35,072 nt of DNA from a virus, in IMG/VR virus record IMGVR_UViG_3300046642_000151, positions 1 through 35,072 of that record; one strand, written 5' to 3'. A program made the position numbers and the translations under genes. The notes beneath the pieces are model-generated. The model saw only the letters and a program-made list of their open reading frames with translations, was not told the origin of the DNA and did no database searches. Within the stretch, counting starts at the first letter, position 1. Each line of letters opens with the position of its first letter. This document shows, piece by piece, positions 24,685 through 30,628 of this stretch.

Positions 24685-25361
24685 GCAGCCTTCGCTTCGA
24701 GAAGCTTGATCATTGCCTCGACCTCGGCGTTGAACTGCAGTAGACCGGGCAGCAAGACGCCATTGATGTAGGCGTTGTCCCGCTCGATGCGCTGCACGTA
24801 CAGACGAAGCTTCTCGCACTGGCGCGGATCATAGGAAACGAAGTCCCACCATTGGCGCCCCGTGCACAGCATCCCACCTTGGATCTGCGGGATATGGTCG
24901 GGCGGCACGCCGTCGAGCCATGTGCCGATGTGAACGCCTTCATCCATCGGGCACTTCATTTCGCCGCCGCCGTCTCGGTCGACCAGGAAGTCCGGCGATG
25001 CGCCGATGAACGAATACTCGGGGTGGCACACGAACTGCGCCTCAGCGACGATGTTCCCCGTCGACAACTCGTACGCCTCGCGAGCAAACTGCTCGACCTC
25101 TGTCCCGTATCTGAGCGCTTGGCCGCCGATCTCGTGACGCGGTATTCCTGCCATCCGTTCGAATACGACCTCGCGCTTGTACTTCTCGCGCGGCGCCAGC
25201 GACTCGGGGAGTTTCGGTTGGCCTTTGCGCGGACCAGACTTGTAAATCTCGCCCGGTTCCGGCCGCGTCATGGCGATCGCATCAATGAAGCGCGACGCGG
25301 TAAGCTTGCCGGCGCGCTCGGCACGCCACGCATCGCTACGCTGTTCGATCACGTCACTCAT
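24681..25361 (-). CDS. exo: lambda-type exonuclease (YqaJ family)
   Basis: This encodes 226 aa. The PD-(D/E)XK core is visible: SPDFLV with Asp124, then GEMKCP with Glu134 and Lys136, equivalent to lambda Exo Asp119, Glu129 and Lys131. An N-terminal helix with Arg residues (RSDAWRAERAGKLTASRF) matches the YqaJ family start. It chews 5' strands of linear duplex DNA to give 3' overhangs for Bet. It overlaps bet by eight bases upstream and ninB by four downstream, so the three are translationally linked. Confidence 0.92.
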   Translation of the reverse strand: MSDVIEQRSDAWRAERAGKLTASRFIDAIAMTRPEPGEIYKSGPRKGQPKLPESLAPREKYKREVVFERMAGIPRHEIGGQALRYGTEVEQFAREAYELSTGNIVAEAQFVCHPEYSFIGASPDFLVDRDGGGEMKCPMDEGVHIGTWLDGVPPDHIPQIQGGMLCTGRQWWDFVSYDPRQCEKLRLYVQRIERDNAYINGVLLPGLLQFNAEVEAMIKLLEAKAA

Positions 25362-26142
25362 CGTCGGCTCCTGGCTGGCGTTGCTCGGTCGTTTCGACAG
25401 GCGTCGAGTTGGCGATTGCGCCGATCCGGTTTCGTTCGTTCAAGCCGATCGCCGAGCGGTCTTCGACGGACAACTTGCTCCACTCTTCCTTGAACGGCTC
25501 GAAGCCGAATTCCTTCGCGATTTTCTCGAGCTTTTTGACGACCTCGTCGTGATACTCGGTTCGCTTCGGGCGCGTGTCTTCTGCGGCTCGCTGCGCGATC
25601 TCCGTCGGGCTCCTCTTCACCTCTTGCGCGGCGCCCATGTCGACGATCCGCTCGGCTTCGTCTTGGTCGTAGATGCCGACGTATCCGAAGGCGAGGCGGG
25701 CACACTGGATCATTGCCTTGTGGCGCAGCATCCGCTTCGGGTGGGACTGCCACGGGCCGGTTCCGCGCTTGCACTCGGCCATGTACTCGGTGATGCGCAC
25801 GGGCCTCGTGCGGTCCTTCCGGTAGATGATGCAGGTGCACGACTCGTTGTCCTGCTCGAAGTCCATGCCGTCAAACTGAGCGTTCTCGTTGATGATCCGC
25901 GACCAGCCGTCGACACCGACTACCGGCACGATGCCGTTGTTCTTGTCCGGGAAAGCGTAGATTTCCTTCGTCCACGGATTCAGACCGTATTGGTTCGCAA
26001 CGATCATCAGCGCAGTCATCTGCGCGTCTGACACTTGACCCTTGAAAGCTGTGGCCTTCAGGGTTTCCATCAGGCCGTCGCCTTCGCCAATGTCGAGGCG
26101 GGCGGCCAGTTTGGACGTTAGAGTGACGAGGGCTGTGCTCAC
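25354..26142 (-). CDS. bet: single-strand annealing recombinase Bet (RecT-like)
   Basis: This encodes 262 aa. Residues 30-170 match Bet: TLKATAFKGQVSDAQMTALMIVANQYGLNPWTKEIYAFPDK, VPVVGVDGWSRIINEN, and the core TGPWQSHPKRMLRHKAMIQCARLAFG. The C-terminal 60 residues are charged and probably contact SSB or the exonuclease. It anneals complementary single strands exposed by Exo. The start overlaps the coiled-coil gene's stop by four bases. Confidence 0.93.
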   Translation of the reverse strand: MSTALVTLTSKLAARLDIGEGDGLMETLKATAFKGQVSDAQMTALMIVANQYGLNPWTKEIYAFPDKNNGIVPVVGVDGWSRIINENAQFDGMDFEQDNESCTCIIYRKDRTRPVRITEYMAECKRGTGPWQSHPKRMLRHKAMIQCARLAFGYVGIYDQDEAERIVDMGAAQEVKRSPTEIAQRAAEDTRPKRTEYHDEVVKKLEKIAKEFGFEPFKEEWSKLSVEDRSAIGLNERNRIGAIANSTPVETTEQRQPGADDE

Positions 26143-27176
26143 GCTGCCACCTCGATCTCAGCCCACACGTGGCTCTTGAGCCATTGGAGCGCGGCAACAT
26201 CGGTCACGGCGAATTCCTCGGCGATCGCGTCGATGATCTCGGCGGCGCTCGGGCCTGTCTTCAGGAACTCGGCGTGCGCGCGGATGGCTGCCTCGGTTGC
26301 CGCTGCGGCCTGTTCCTCGGCGGCCTTCTGCTCTGCTGCGCGAGCTGCGGCGTCGGCTTCTTCCTGCTTGCGGCGTTCTTCGGCTTCAGCGGCTTCGCGT
26401 GCCTCTCGGGCGATTCGCTCCTGCTCTGCCTTGGCCGCGGCTATCTCATCCTGCTGGCGCTTGATCTCCGCGCGCTCGGCCTTGATGCCGGCTTCTTCCG
26501 CTGCGCGCACGGCGGCGGCAAAACGGTCCTTCTCTTCCTGCTCGGCGCGCTGGCGTTCGAACTCGGCGCGCTCCACGGCGAGGCGCTCCTGTTCGGCTTC
26601 GTGCTCGACGGCAAACGGATGGCGCTCACGCAGCCAGCGAACCGTGCGGTCCCGCTTGTCCTGGGCCTCGCCGGTGAATTCGCCGAACTCGTCGAGCGAG
26701 ATAACCGTCTCGGAGATCCGCGTCGCCTCGGCGTCGATCTGCGCTGCCGAGCCGTGCGCGGCCTTCATGGCGTCGAGCATGAAGCTTTCGATGCGCGCCT
26801 TGATGCCGTCGACGCGCTTCTGCTCCGCTTCCAGGGCTGCACGCTTCTCCGCCGCGCGGGCTTCGTCCCACTCGTCACGCAGCGCCAACAGCCGGTCTTC
26901 CTCGGGCTTTATGATCGCGACGCGGCGCGCAACCTCGGCGATCACAGCCTTCTGGAACGCGTTCGCATCCTCGCGGGCTGCCTTCCCCTTCTTGTCCGTG
27001 ACGATCCGCGTGTCGGCCAGTTCCATCGCCGCGGCGTGGCACTGCGAGCGGCCGGCCGGGTTCTTGATCTCGACGATGTCGGTGTACTTCTTCGAAAGCG
27101 CGATCAGTTCCTTCTCGCCTTCGTCTGCGCCGAGTGCGATAGCGGCGCGCTCGATAACGGTCAGTTCTTTACTCAC
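26139..27176 (-). CDS. long coiled-coil protein upstream of bet
   Basis: This encodes 345 aa. Residues 1-110 are helical with a conserved-looking start (ERAAIALGADEGEKELIALS, then an Arg/Glu-rich segment around AIIKPEEDRLLALRDEWDEAR). Residues 110-300 are almost pure Glu/Ala/Lys/Arg coiled coil. The C-terminal 45 residues form a small helical domain. Genes of this kind often precede bet/exo in Burkholderia-type phages. A Gam-like role (protecting DNA ends from RecBCD) would fit the position, but there is no sequence evidence for it. Confidence 0.7.
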   Translation of the reverse strand: MSKELTVIERAAIALGADEGEKELIALSKKYTDIVEIKNPAGRSQCHAAAMELADTRIVTDKKGKAAREDANAFQKAVIAEVARRVAIIKPEEDRLLALRDEWDEARAAEKRAALEAEQKRVDGIKARIESFMLDAMKAAHGSAAQIDAEATRISETVISLDEFGEFTGEAQDKRDRTVRWLRERHPFAVEHEAEQERLAVERAEFERQRAEQEEKDRFAAAVRAAEEAGIKAERAEIKRQQDEIAAAKAEQERIAREAREAAEAEERRKQEEADAAARAAEQKAAEEQAAAATEAAIRAHAEFLKTGPSAAEIIDAIAEEFAVTDVAALQWLKSHVWAEIEVAA

Positions 27177-27195
27177 GACTGCTCCTGTTGTGTTG

Positions 27196-27276
27196 TTAGT
27201 TCGCGCCGCGGATGAATGCGAGTGCGGCGACTGCGACTGCTGCCCAAATTGCCACTGCTGCGGGGATCAGGCTCAT
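27196..27276 (-). CDS. 26-aa transmembrane micropeptide
   Basis: The peptide begins MSLIPAAVAIWAAVAVAALA and ends FIRGAN, a single hydrophobic helix. GGGAG lies seven bases before the ATG, and the ATG overlaps the stop of the upstream wHTH gene (ATGA). The gap between 27177 and 27195 holds the ribosome site of the coiled-coil gene. Function unknown. Confidence 0.55.
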   Translation of the reverse strand: MSLIPAAVAIWAAVAVAALAFIRGAN

Positions 27277-27656
27277 GCTCGGCTCCCGAACAGTGCTGCG
27301 ACTAGCGGATCTCGAAACGGCTTGATTTCGGATAGGCGCTTCTGCCGCAACGCCAGTTCTCTCGCTTCGTTCACCTCTTCCAACGTTTTCTTTGGCTGAA
27401 CAAAGGTGACTTCCTTCGACGCGTCAGGCTGATCCCCAGCGGCCCACATGCGGCCATCTCGGCCTTGTCCAACCGTTTCGGTAAAACCAGCGAGGTAGAT
27501 CTGTTTGGGGTTCGAGTGCCACAGCATGTTGATCTGGAAGCGCACGGCGCCCGGCGTTTTCCCGAGGATCTTGGCTAGGTCGGCCGTGCATATCGGGCCT
27601 TGCTTCTCAACAAGATCCAGCACCTGATGCATCATCTTCACGCGTGAGCGTTTCAT
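27273..27656 (-). CDS. winged-helix DNA-binding protein
   Basis: This encodes 127 aa from the ATG at 27656, with GGGAG seven bases upstream. The longer frame start at 27782 would run through the next gene. Residues 8-50 read as a winged helix: VLDLVEKQGPICTADLAKILGKTPGAVRFQINMLW. A wing follows (NPKQIYLAGFTE), then a charged tail. It is probably a transcription regulator or a DNA-structure protein acting in the leftward operon. No family name assigned. Confidence 0.65.
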   Translation of the reverse strand: MKRSRVKMMHQVLDLVEKQGPICTADLAKILGKTPGAVRFQINMLWHSNPKQIYLAGFTETVGQGRDGRMWAAGDQPDASKEVTFVQPKKTLEEVNEARELALRQKRLSEIKPFRDPLVAALFGSRA

Positions 27657-27826
27657 TTCACGCTCCCGTATCCCTTCACCCGGCGCTGAACACGGTTGTT
27701 CGGGTGGAGCAGGTAGCGCTCGCCGAGCCGCTCCTTCTCGCGCTCCAGCCGCTCTTCCAGGCTGTCGACATACTCCGACCATTCCTTGATCAGGGCGTGG
27801 CGCGCTTCTGTGTAGTGGTCTTCCAT
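27653..27826 (-). CDS. small coiled-coil hypothetical protein
   Basis: This encodes 57 aa from the ATG at 27826 with GAGGT upstream. The upstream 25-aa gene stops two bases before it, and its own stop overlaps the wHTH gene start (ATGA). Residues 9-38 form a charged helix (LIKEWSEYVDSLEERLEREKER). The C-terminus is basic (NNRVQRRVKGYGSVK). No family recognised. Confidence 0.55.
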   Translation of the reverse strand: MEDHYTEARHALIKEWSEYVDSLEERLEREKERLGERYLLHPNNRVQRRVKGYGSVK

Positions 27827-27828
27827 GG

Positions 27829-27906
27829 TTACCTCAAGCAGTAAATGATCAGGCCGGTGAGGAGTACTGCGCACAGGGCCAGTGAGATATGAAACTTGGC
27901 GGCCAT
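27829..27906 (-). CDS. 25-aa transmembrane micropeptide
   Basis: The peptide begins MAAKFHISLALCAVLLTGLI and ends IYCLR, a single hydrophobic helix. It starts two bases after the stop of the 48-aa gene and stops two bases before the 57-aa gene. GGGG lies about eight bases before the ATG. Function unknown. Confidence 0.5.
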   Translation of the reverse strand: MAAKFHISLALCAVLLTGLIIYCLR

Positions 27907-27908
27907 GC

Positions 27909-28055
27909 TTAGAACCCCATGCCGGTCGCGGACATCACGACGGCCGCGCTGGACAACAAGCCGATTCCAACTGCGGCGCACCACGCCACGATCGCATGGC
28001 GCTTATTGACGCCGCGAAGTTCTTGATCTGTGACCTGCCTAGAAATTGAATTCAT
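27909..28055 (-). CDS. 48-aa single-TM protein
   Basis: This encodes 48 aa behind an excellent GAGGA ribosome site seven bases upstream. A hydrophilic N-terminus (MNSISRQVTDQELRGVNKRH) leads into a hydrophobic helix at about residues 21-43 (AIVAWCAAVGIGLLSSAAVV). The topology suggests an N-in inner-membrane protein. Function unknown. Confidence 0.6.
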   Translation of the reverse strand: MNSISRQVTDQELRGVNKRHAIVAWCAAVGIGLLSSAAVVMSATGMGF

Positions 28056-28058
28056 CGT

Positions 28059-28265
28059 TTATTCCTCGCGGTTTCCGTTTTCCCACTGGACGATCTTTTC
28101 GTTCAGCGCTTCCATGTGCCAGTAGGTGCGCTCGTCGATCTGGATCTGGAAGCTGTTCATGTCGTCCAGAATCGAATAGACCGTCATCACCTCGTCGCCG
28201 AAATCGTCTGTCAGAAACTGCGGGTAGACGGAAGGGATTCCCATCATGCTGTGGATCATCTGCAT
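28059..28265 (-). CDS. hypothetical small acidic protein
   Basis: This encodes 68 aa. It is acidic, with aromatic residues spread through the chain (YPQFLTDDFGDEVMTVYSIL, IDERTYWHMEALNEKIVQW). No TM segment or known motif. It is separated from the upstream gene by three bases and lies in the run of small early genes. Confidence 0.55.
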   Translation of the reverse strand: MQMIHSMMGIPSVYPQFLTDDFGDEVMTVYSILDDMNSFQIQIDERTYWHMEALNEKIVQWENGNREE

Positions 28266-28268
28266 GTC

Positions 28269-28475
28269 TCACCTCAACTCGTTTTGTCTGTCCATCCTGT
28301 CGAATTGCTCGTCGGAGTGGTCGTCGTCTTCGGGCGTCAGCAGGTCGCTGTCATCGATCCCCTGCCGGCGAAACCACTCGATCGACTCTTGGGTCTTTTC
28401 CATATCGGATAGCTCGCGGTCAAAGACGTGATCGCCTAACTGCGTGACCCCTATCGGGGTGCATCCGTATTTCAT
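28269..28475 (-). CDS. hypothetical small acidic protein
   Basis: This encodes 68 aa from the ATG at 28475. A GTG at 28484 is in frame but has no ribosome site. The ATG overlaps the stop of a 22-aa micropeptide gene (ATGA), giving coupling. The C-terminal half is very acidic (DDSDLLTPEDDDHSDEQFD), which could mimic DNA, a known strategy for binding host nucleases or restriction enzymes. That suggestion is inference from charge only. Confidence 0.55.
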   Translation of the reverse strand: MKYGCTPIGVTQLGDHVFDRELSDMEKTQESIEWFRRQGIDDSDLLTPEDDDHSDEQFDRMDRQNELR

Positions 28476-28540
28476 GACTTCCACCCGAAGAGAAACCAGT
28501 CGACAAAGCCGATTGCTGCGAATGCGATTGCGAGTTCCAT
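28472..28540 (-). CDS. 22-aa transmembrane micropeptide
   Basis: The peptide begins MELAIAFAAIGFVDWFLFGW and ends KS. It is strongly hydrophobic. AAGGGGA lies five to six bases before the ATG, and the stop overlaps the start of the acidic gene. Too short to find by family, but the start signal is good. Confidence 0.5.
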   Translation of the reverse strand: MELAIAFAAIGFVDWFLFGWKS

Positions 28541-28550
28541 GTCAGTCCCC

Positions 28551-28730
28551 TTATTTACGTGCGTGTGCGTGCATCAGGTTCAGTTGCGTGAAGATCAAGG
28601 CTGCCGTCTGTTGCATCGCCGATCGCTGCTGCGGGTTGCATTCGAGGTTGCTGATCGGCTGGCCGTTCTTCGTGTCGAGGAAGAAGGCCGGGCGCCAGCG
28701 GAAGGTCTCTACGTCGCGTTGTTTTCTCAT
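28551..28730 (-). CDS. 59-aa hypothetical protein
   Basis: This encodes 59 aa with one of the best ribosome sites in the window (AGGAGAGGG before the ATG). The sequence starts MRKQRDVETFRWRPAFFLDT and continues with NGQPISNLECNPQQRSAM. It is basic at the N-terminus and helical at the C-terminus. The longer overlapping frame at 28555-28797 is judged a shadow. No family recognised. Confidence 0.6.
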   Translation of the reverse strand: MRKQRDVETFRWRPAFFLDTKNGQPISNLECNPQQRSAMQQTAALIFTQLNLMHAHARK

Positions 28731-28739
28731 GTCCCTCTC

Positions 28740-28931
28740 CTAGCAGTACGTCATGCCGTACGCTGCAATCTTCTTGTTGAAGCACGCCTCGCAGCACGTC
28801 GCCTTGACGTTGGGCCAGTAGTTCTGGCGCTCCTTCACGTCATCGCGCAGCGTTGCGCATTCGTCGCACCGGTCCAGCACGCGGACCTTAAGCGGCCGAT
28901 TCCGCCACTCGTTAAGCGCCTTGTCGTTCAT
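28740..28931 (-). CDS. small Cys-rich, probable zinc-binding protein
   Basis: This encodes 63 aa. Cys pairs CDEC (residues 22-25) and CCEAC (about 46-50) have the spacing of a small zinc-ribbon or treble-clef fold, separated by a charged helix (TLRDDVKERQNY). It is probably a DNA- or protein-binding accessory factor of the leftward operon. Its ATG overlaps the end of the upstream 46-aa gene by 20 bases. Confidence 0.6.
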   Translation of the reverse strand: MNDKALNEWRNRPLKVRVLDRCDECATLRDDVKERQNYWPNVKATCCEACFNKKIAAYGMTYC

Positions 28932-29052
28932 CGCTCACCCCTTCGGCTATCAGGTTCAACGCAACTTCTCGAAGCAAATGCTCGGTGAGAGCACCGGCGC
29001 CCCCTGTTGCAAGGCGCTTCAGTTCGATCAGGTCTTCCGCAAGCTGGCTCAT
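28912..29052 (-). CDS. first gene of the leftward operon, 46 aa
   Basis: I chose the ATG at 29052, with AGGGG six bases upstream. An ATG at 29058 touches the ribosome site, and a TTG at 29121 has no proper site. The product is helical (LAEDLIELKRLATGG, then LTEHLLREVALNLIAEG). It occupies the place of lambda N, yet it is not Arg-rich and has no N-like RNA-binding motif. Function unknown. Confidence 0.55.
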   Translation of the reverse strand: MSQLAEDLIELKRLATGGAGALTEHLLREVALNLIAEGVSDERQGA

Positions 29053-29199
29053 GTCCATCCCCTGTGTGGTCTTGTCACGGAGCACCCTGTCGGATGCGCC
29101 TTGAGAAAACTTCTTCGCCAACCTCGTTCAACATTGCCCGGTAGCCTGAATCGGCCTAGCTCGGGTTGCTGTAGTTGGCTCACGACCTGGATAAGGCCG

Positions 29200-29225
29200 G
29201 CTGGCGAGTCCCGAAGGAGACCAGC
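29200..29225 (-). promoter_or_regulatory. boxB-like hairpin after boxA
   Basis: GCTGG (29200-29204) pairs with CCAGC (29221-29225), and an inner stem GTC/GAC with CC/GG closes over TTC. On the minus-strand transcript it follows boxA by about eight bases, the spacing seen in lambdoid nut sites. Confidence 0.45.
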
Positions 29226-29233
29226 TAGATAGG

Positions 29234-29246
29234 TTTTTAAAGAGCG
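29234..29246 (-). promoter_or_regulatory. boxA antitermination element
   Basis: On the minus strand this reads CGCTCTTTAAAAA, which matches the boxA consensus CGCTCTTTA known from nut and rRNA leaders. It lies about 25 bases after the predicted PL start point. It would load NusB-S10 and help polymerase pass terminators in the leftward operon. Confidence 0.6.
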
Positions 29247-29272
29247 GTGGTCTGTGCTGCGACCGTGAGACA

Positions 29273-29301
29273 AGCTTAGACATTCGTGTCTACGTTGTCA
29301 A
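29273..29301 (-). promoter_or_regulatory. leftward early promoter PL
   Basis: On the minus strand a perfect TTGACA (29296-29301) is followed after 17 bases by TAAGCT (29273-29278). The two hexamers overlap the operators at 29277-29292 and 29301-29314, so repressor binding would block it. It faces the early genes ending at int. Confidence 0.75.
29277..29292. promoter_or_regulatory. operator OL-a
   Basis: TAGACATTCGTGTCTA has perfect 6-base arms TAGACA/TGTCTA around a 4-base centre. It covers the edge of the PL -10 element and the spacer. Confidence 0.75.
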
Positions 29302-29314
29302 GACAAAGATGTCT
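29301..29314. promoter_or_regulatory. operator OL-b
   Basis: AGACAAAGATGTCT has perfect AGACA/TGTCT arms. Its start is 23 bases from that of the OL-a core, and it borders the PL -35 element. Confidence 0.75.
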
Positions 29315-29327
29315 ATTTTTATGCAAG

Positions 29328-29358
29328 CGAAATGCGCCGGGGCTGGCGGCGCATTTCG
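29328..29358 (-). terminator. hairpin ending the repressor operon
   Basis: A perfect 11-base stem (CGAAATGCGCC at 29328-29338 with GGCGCATTTCG at 29348-29358) has a 9-base loop. It lies 14 bases beyond the stop of the 74-aa gene and just before PL. There is no T-run, so it may be a weak or factor-dependent terminator separating the lysogen transcript from PL. Confidence 0.55.
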
Positions 29359-29372
29359 AGAGGGAGGGGGAG

Positions 29373-29597
29373 TTACAGGACTTGCTGGGCGTGGACGACC
29401 TGGACGAGGGCCATCGCCAAACCACTGAGGAGGGCGATCGCATCCTCGGCGGTGAGGGCATTGACGAGGCTTCCGCGAAGTTGGCCTCGTTCTACTTCAA
29501 TTACGACGGATGACCCTGATGGAGCTTTGGGTTGCCGCTTCTTGTTGGCGTTCTCATTCTTGATCAGATACAGCGCTGGCTTGGTTGTCGCGGCCAT
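29373..29597 (-). CDS. hypothetical protein in the rex position, co-transcribed with the repressor
   Basis: This encodes 74 aa with a strong GAGGAAGAA site before the ATG. A basic, disordered N-terminus (NENANKKRQPKAPSG) is followed by a beta-like stretch (SSVVIEVERGQLRG) and a hydrophobic C-terminal helix (AIALLSGLAMALVQVVHA). It lies between the repressor and PL on the repressor strand, the place of rexAB in lambda, so it is probably expressed in the lysogen. A superinfection-exclusion or repressor-modulating role is possible. No family recognised. Confidence 0.6.
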   Translation of the reverse strand: MAATTKPALYLIKNENANKKRQPKAPSGSSVVIEVERGQLRGSLVNALTAEDAIALLSGLAMALVQVVHAQQVL

Positions 29598-29612
29598 TTC
29601 TTCCTCGGGGAT

Positions 29613-29634
29613 GAAAGGGGTCCTCGCCCCTTTC
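29613..29634. repeat. 8-bp stem hairpin between repressor and rex-position gene
   Basis: GAAAGGGG (29613-29620) and CCCCTTTC (29627-29634) form a perfect stem with a 6-base loop. No T-run follows. It could lower expression of the 74-aa gene relative to the repressor or protect an mRNA end. Confidence 0.5.
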
Positions 29635-29636
29635 TC

Positions 29637-30071
29637 TCATGATGCCCCCACTTTTATATTCCTGTCACGTTTCTGTATACCTTTTGCCGACCCCATCGCC
29701 ATTTCTAACCCAGTAGTTAGGAAGGCAAGCGTTTGCGCGGTAAGGGCCCCGTCGTTGTCAAGCTGGATCAGTTCGTTGATTAGATGCCGTAATGGCTCGC
29801 TAATCGTCGATTTGACCATGAGGCTGTCGGCCTTCATGTCGGGGCACAGCAACAGCGGCTCGGGCACGCGCAGCTTCTCGGCGATGTCGCTCAGGGTGGC
29901 GAGCGTCGGTTCGGTTTCGAGGTTCAGGATGCGGCCCGCCTGGCGCTGGCCGATCCCCGTCCATTCTCCGAGCTGCGCCTGAGTCCATTCCTTTTCGGTG
30001 GCGAGCGCCTTCAGGTTGTCCCTCAGGACGACCAGCGCGGCTGACGGTGTTTTTCTGATTGGCTTAGACAT
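29637..30071 (-). CDS. XRE-family phage repressor (short, no peptidase domain)
   Basis: This encodes 144 aa from the ATG at 30071. An ATG at 30101 is in frame but lies within the promoter/operator zone, and neither has a strong ribosome site. A TAATAT box at 30091-30096 (minus strand) would start the message near 30084. The helix-turn-helix is at about residues 27-50 (WTQAQLGEWTGIGQRQAGRI). The C-terminal part is helical, with no LexA-type Ala-Gly cleavage site or Ser/Lys pair. It is divergent from the Cro-like gene, and palindromic operators flank it, so it is the likely lysogeny repressor. Confidence 0.8.
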   Translation of the reverse strand: MSKPIRKTPSAALVVLRDNLKALATEKEWTQAQLGEWTGIGQRQAGRILNLETEPTLATLSDIAEKLRVPEPLLLCPDMKADSLMVKSTISEPLRHLINELIQLDNDGALTAQTLAFLTTGLEMAMGSAKGIQKRDRNIKVGAS

Positions 30072-30095
30072 ATGTGCAGGGTACCGGCGAATATT

Positions 30096-30109
30096 AGCCA
30101 TCTGTGTCT
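30096..30109. promoter_or_regulatory. operator OR-a
   Basis: AGCCATCTGTGTCT matches AGACA-N4-TGTCT at nine of ten arm positions. Its start is exactly 23 bases from that of OR-b, the same spacing as in the OL pair. Confidence 0.6.
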
Positions 30110-30137
30110 TGCGTTCGTAGACATTAATGTCTATACT
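30109..30137 (+). promoter_or_regulatory. rightward early promoter PR
   Basis: TTGCGT (30109-30114), a 17-base spacer and TATACT (30132-30137) form a good sigma-70 promoter facing the Cro-like gene. Operator OR-b lies inside the spacer and touches the -10, and OR-a touches the -35. Confidence 0.75.
30118..30133. promoter_or_regulatory. operator OR-b
   Basis: TAGACATTAATGTCTA is a perfect 16-base palindrome and the best operator of the window. It is centred in the PR spacer. Confidence 0.8.
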
Positions 30138-30162
30138 GGCTTCAACCTAAAGGAGGAAAGCC

Positions 30163-30357
30163 GTGAAAGAACTTCGAGATCTGAGTACGTGGCTCGCGTC
30201 CAAGCGAGGCTCGTGGACGCGAATCTCGCGCAACACCGGCGTAAGCACCCGGACCATCTATCGGATCGTCAACGACCCGAAATACACCGTGAACTTCTCG
30301 ACGTACCTCGCTCTTTCGAACGAGCGTGTGTCTGAAACCGAACAAGCAGCGGCATAG
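30163..30357 (+). CDS. Cro-like helix-turn-helix regulator
   Basis: This encodes 64 aa from a GTG at 30163 with a near-perfect AAGGAGGAAAG ribosome site. Residues 17-40 form a helix-turn-helix (SWTRISRNTGVSTRTIYRIVND). It is the first gene after PR and divergent from the repressor, the place of cro. It should bind the same operators and shut off the repressor during lytic growth. It could alternatively be a CII-like activator, but position favours Cro. Confidence 0.75.
   Translation: MKELRDLSTWLASKRGSWTRISRNTGVSTRTIYRIVNDPKYTVNFSTYLALSNERVSETEQAAA
30309..30326 (+). promoter_or_regulatory. boxA-like sequence with inverted repeat at the end of the Cro-like gene
   Basis: CGCTCTTTCGAACGAGCG contains CGCTCTTT, a near boxA, and the inverted arms CGCTC/GAGCG. 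Lambda nutR lies just after cro, so this could be the rightward counterpart of the PL boxA. It also codes for protein, so chance is possible. Confidence 0.3.
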
Positions 30358-30403
30358 ATCGCGGCTAGGCCTTACGAGGGTCACTTTCACGGGGCACCCC
30401 CTT

Positions 30404-30628
30404 ATGACTCAGCGTGCGAAGTACCGAACCGAAGTAAAGACGCGACTCGAAGACCCGGTCTACGAAGGCCTGCAGGCATACAAGGCCTTGAACGGCATCA
30501 ACAACGATTCAGAGGCGGTCGCCCGCGTTCTGAAGCTTTTTCTGTTCGGGACAGTTGGCACTTTGCCCGCAAATCTTTTGGCGGTCAGTGTCGAGTTGGC
30601 CCAAGCAGGGGTAACGGTGAGGCTATGA
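30404..30628 (+). CDS. small basic protein, possible ribbon-helix-helix regulator
   Basis: This encodes 74 aa from the ATG at 30404; the ATG at 30326 is inside the Cro-like gene. The start KYRTEVKTRLEDPVYEGLQAYKALNGINNDSEAVARVLKLFLFG (residues 5-48) reads as a beta strand followed by two helices, the ribbon-helix-helix pattern. It is probably a DNA-binding regulator in the rightward early operon. The ribosome site is weak. Confidence 0.5.
   Translation: MTQRAKYRTEVKTRLEDPVYEGLQAYKALNGINNDSEAVARVLKLFLFGTVGTLPANLLAVSVELAQAGVTVRL

Larger units (their letters stand above)
29053..29272 (-). promoter_or_regulatory. PL untranslated leader
   Basis: About 220 bases between PL and the first leftward gene hold no convincing gene. 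They carry a boxA match (29234-29246) and a GC-rich hairpin (29200-29225). An open frame from a TTG at 29273 exists but lacks a ribosome site and overlaps these signals. Confidence 0.6.

Noticed and set aside
26169-27399. Long plus-strand frames opposite the coiled-coil gene
   Set aside because: They are low-complexity translations (Ser/Ala/Arg or Leu/Gly) mirrored from the Glu/Ala coiled coil, lacking start signals.
28555-28797. 80-codon minus-strand frame overlapping two small genes
   Set aside because: The alternative frames 28551-28730 and 28740-28931 have better ribosome sites and protein-like composition.
29049-29273. 74-codon minus-strand frame with TTG start in the PL leader
   Set aside because: Its start overlaps the PL -10 region, there is no ribosome site, and the stretch carries boxA and hairpin signals. 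A transcript from PL would hardly include its start.
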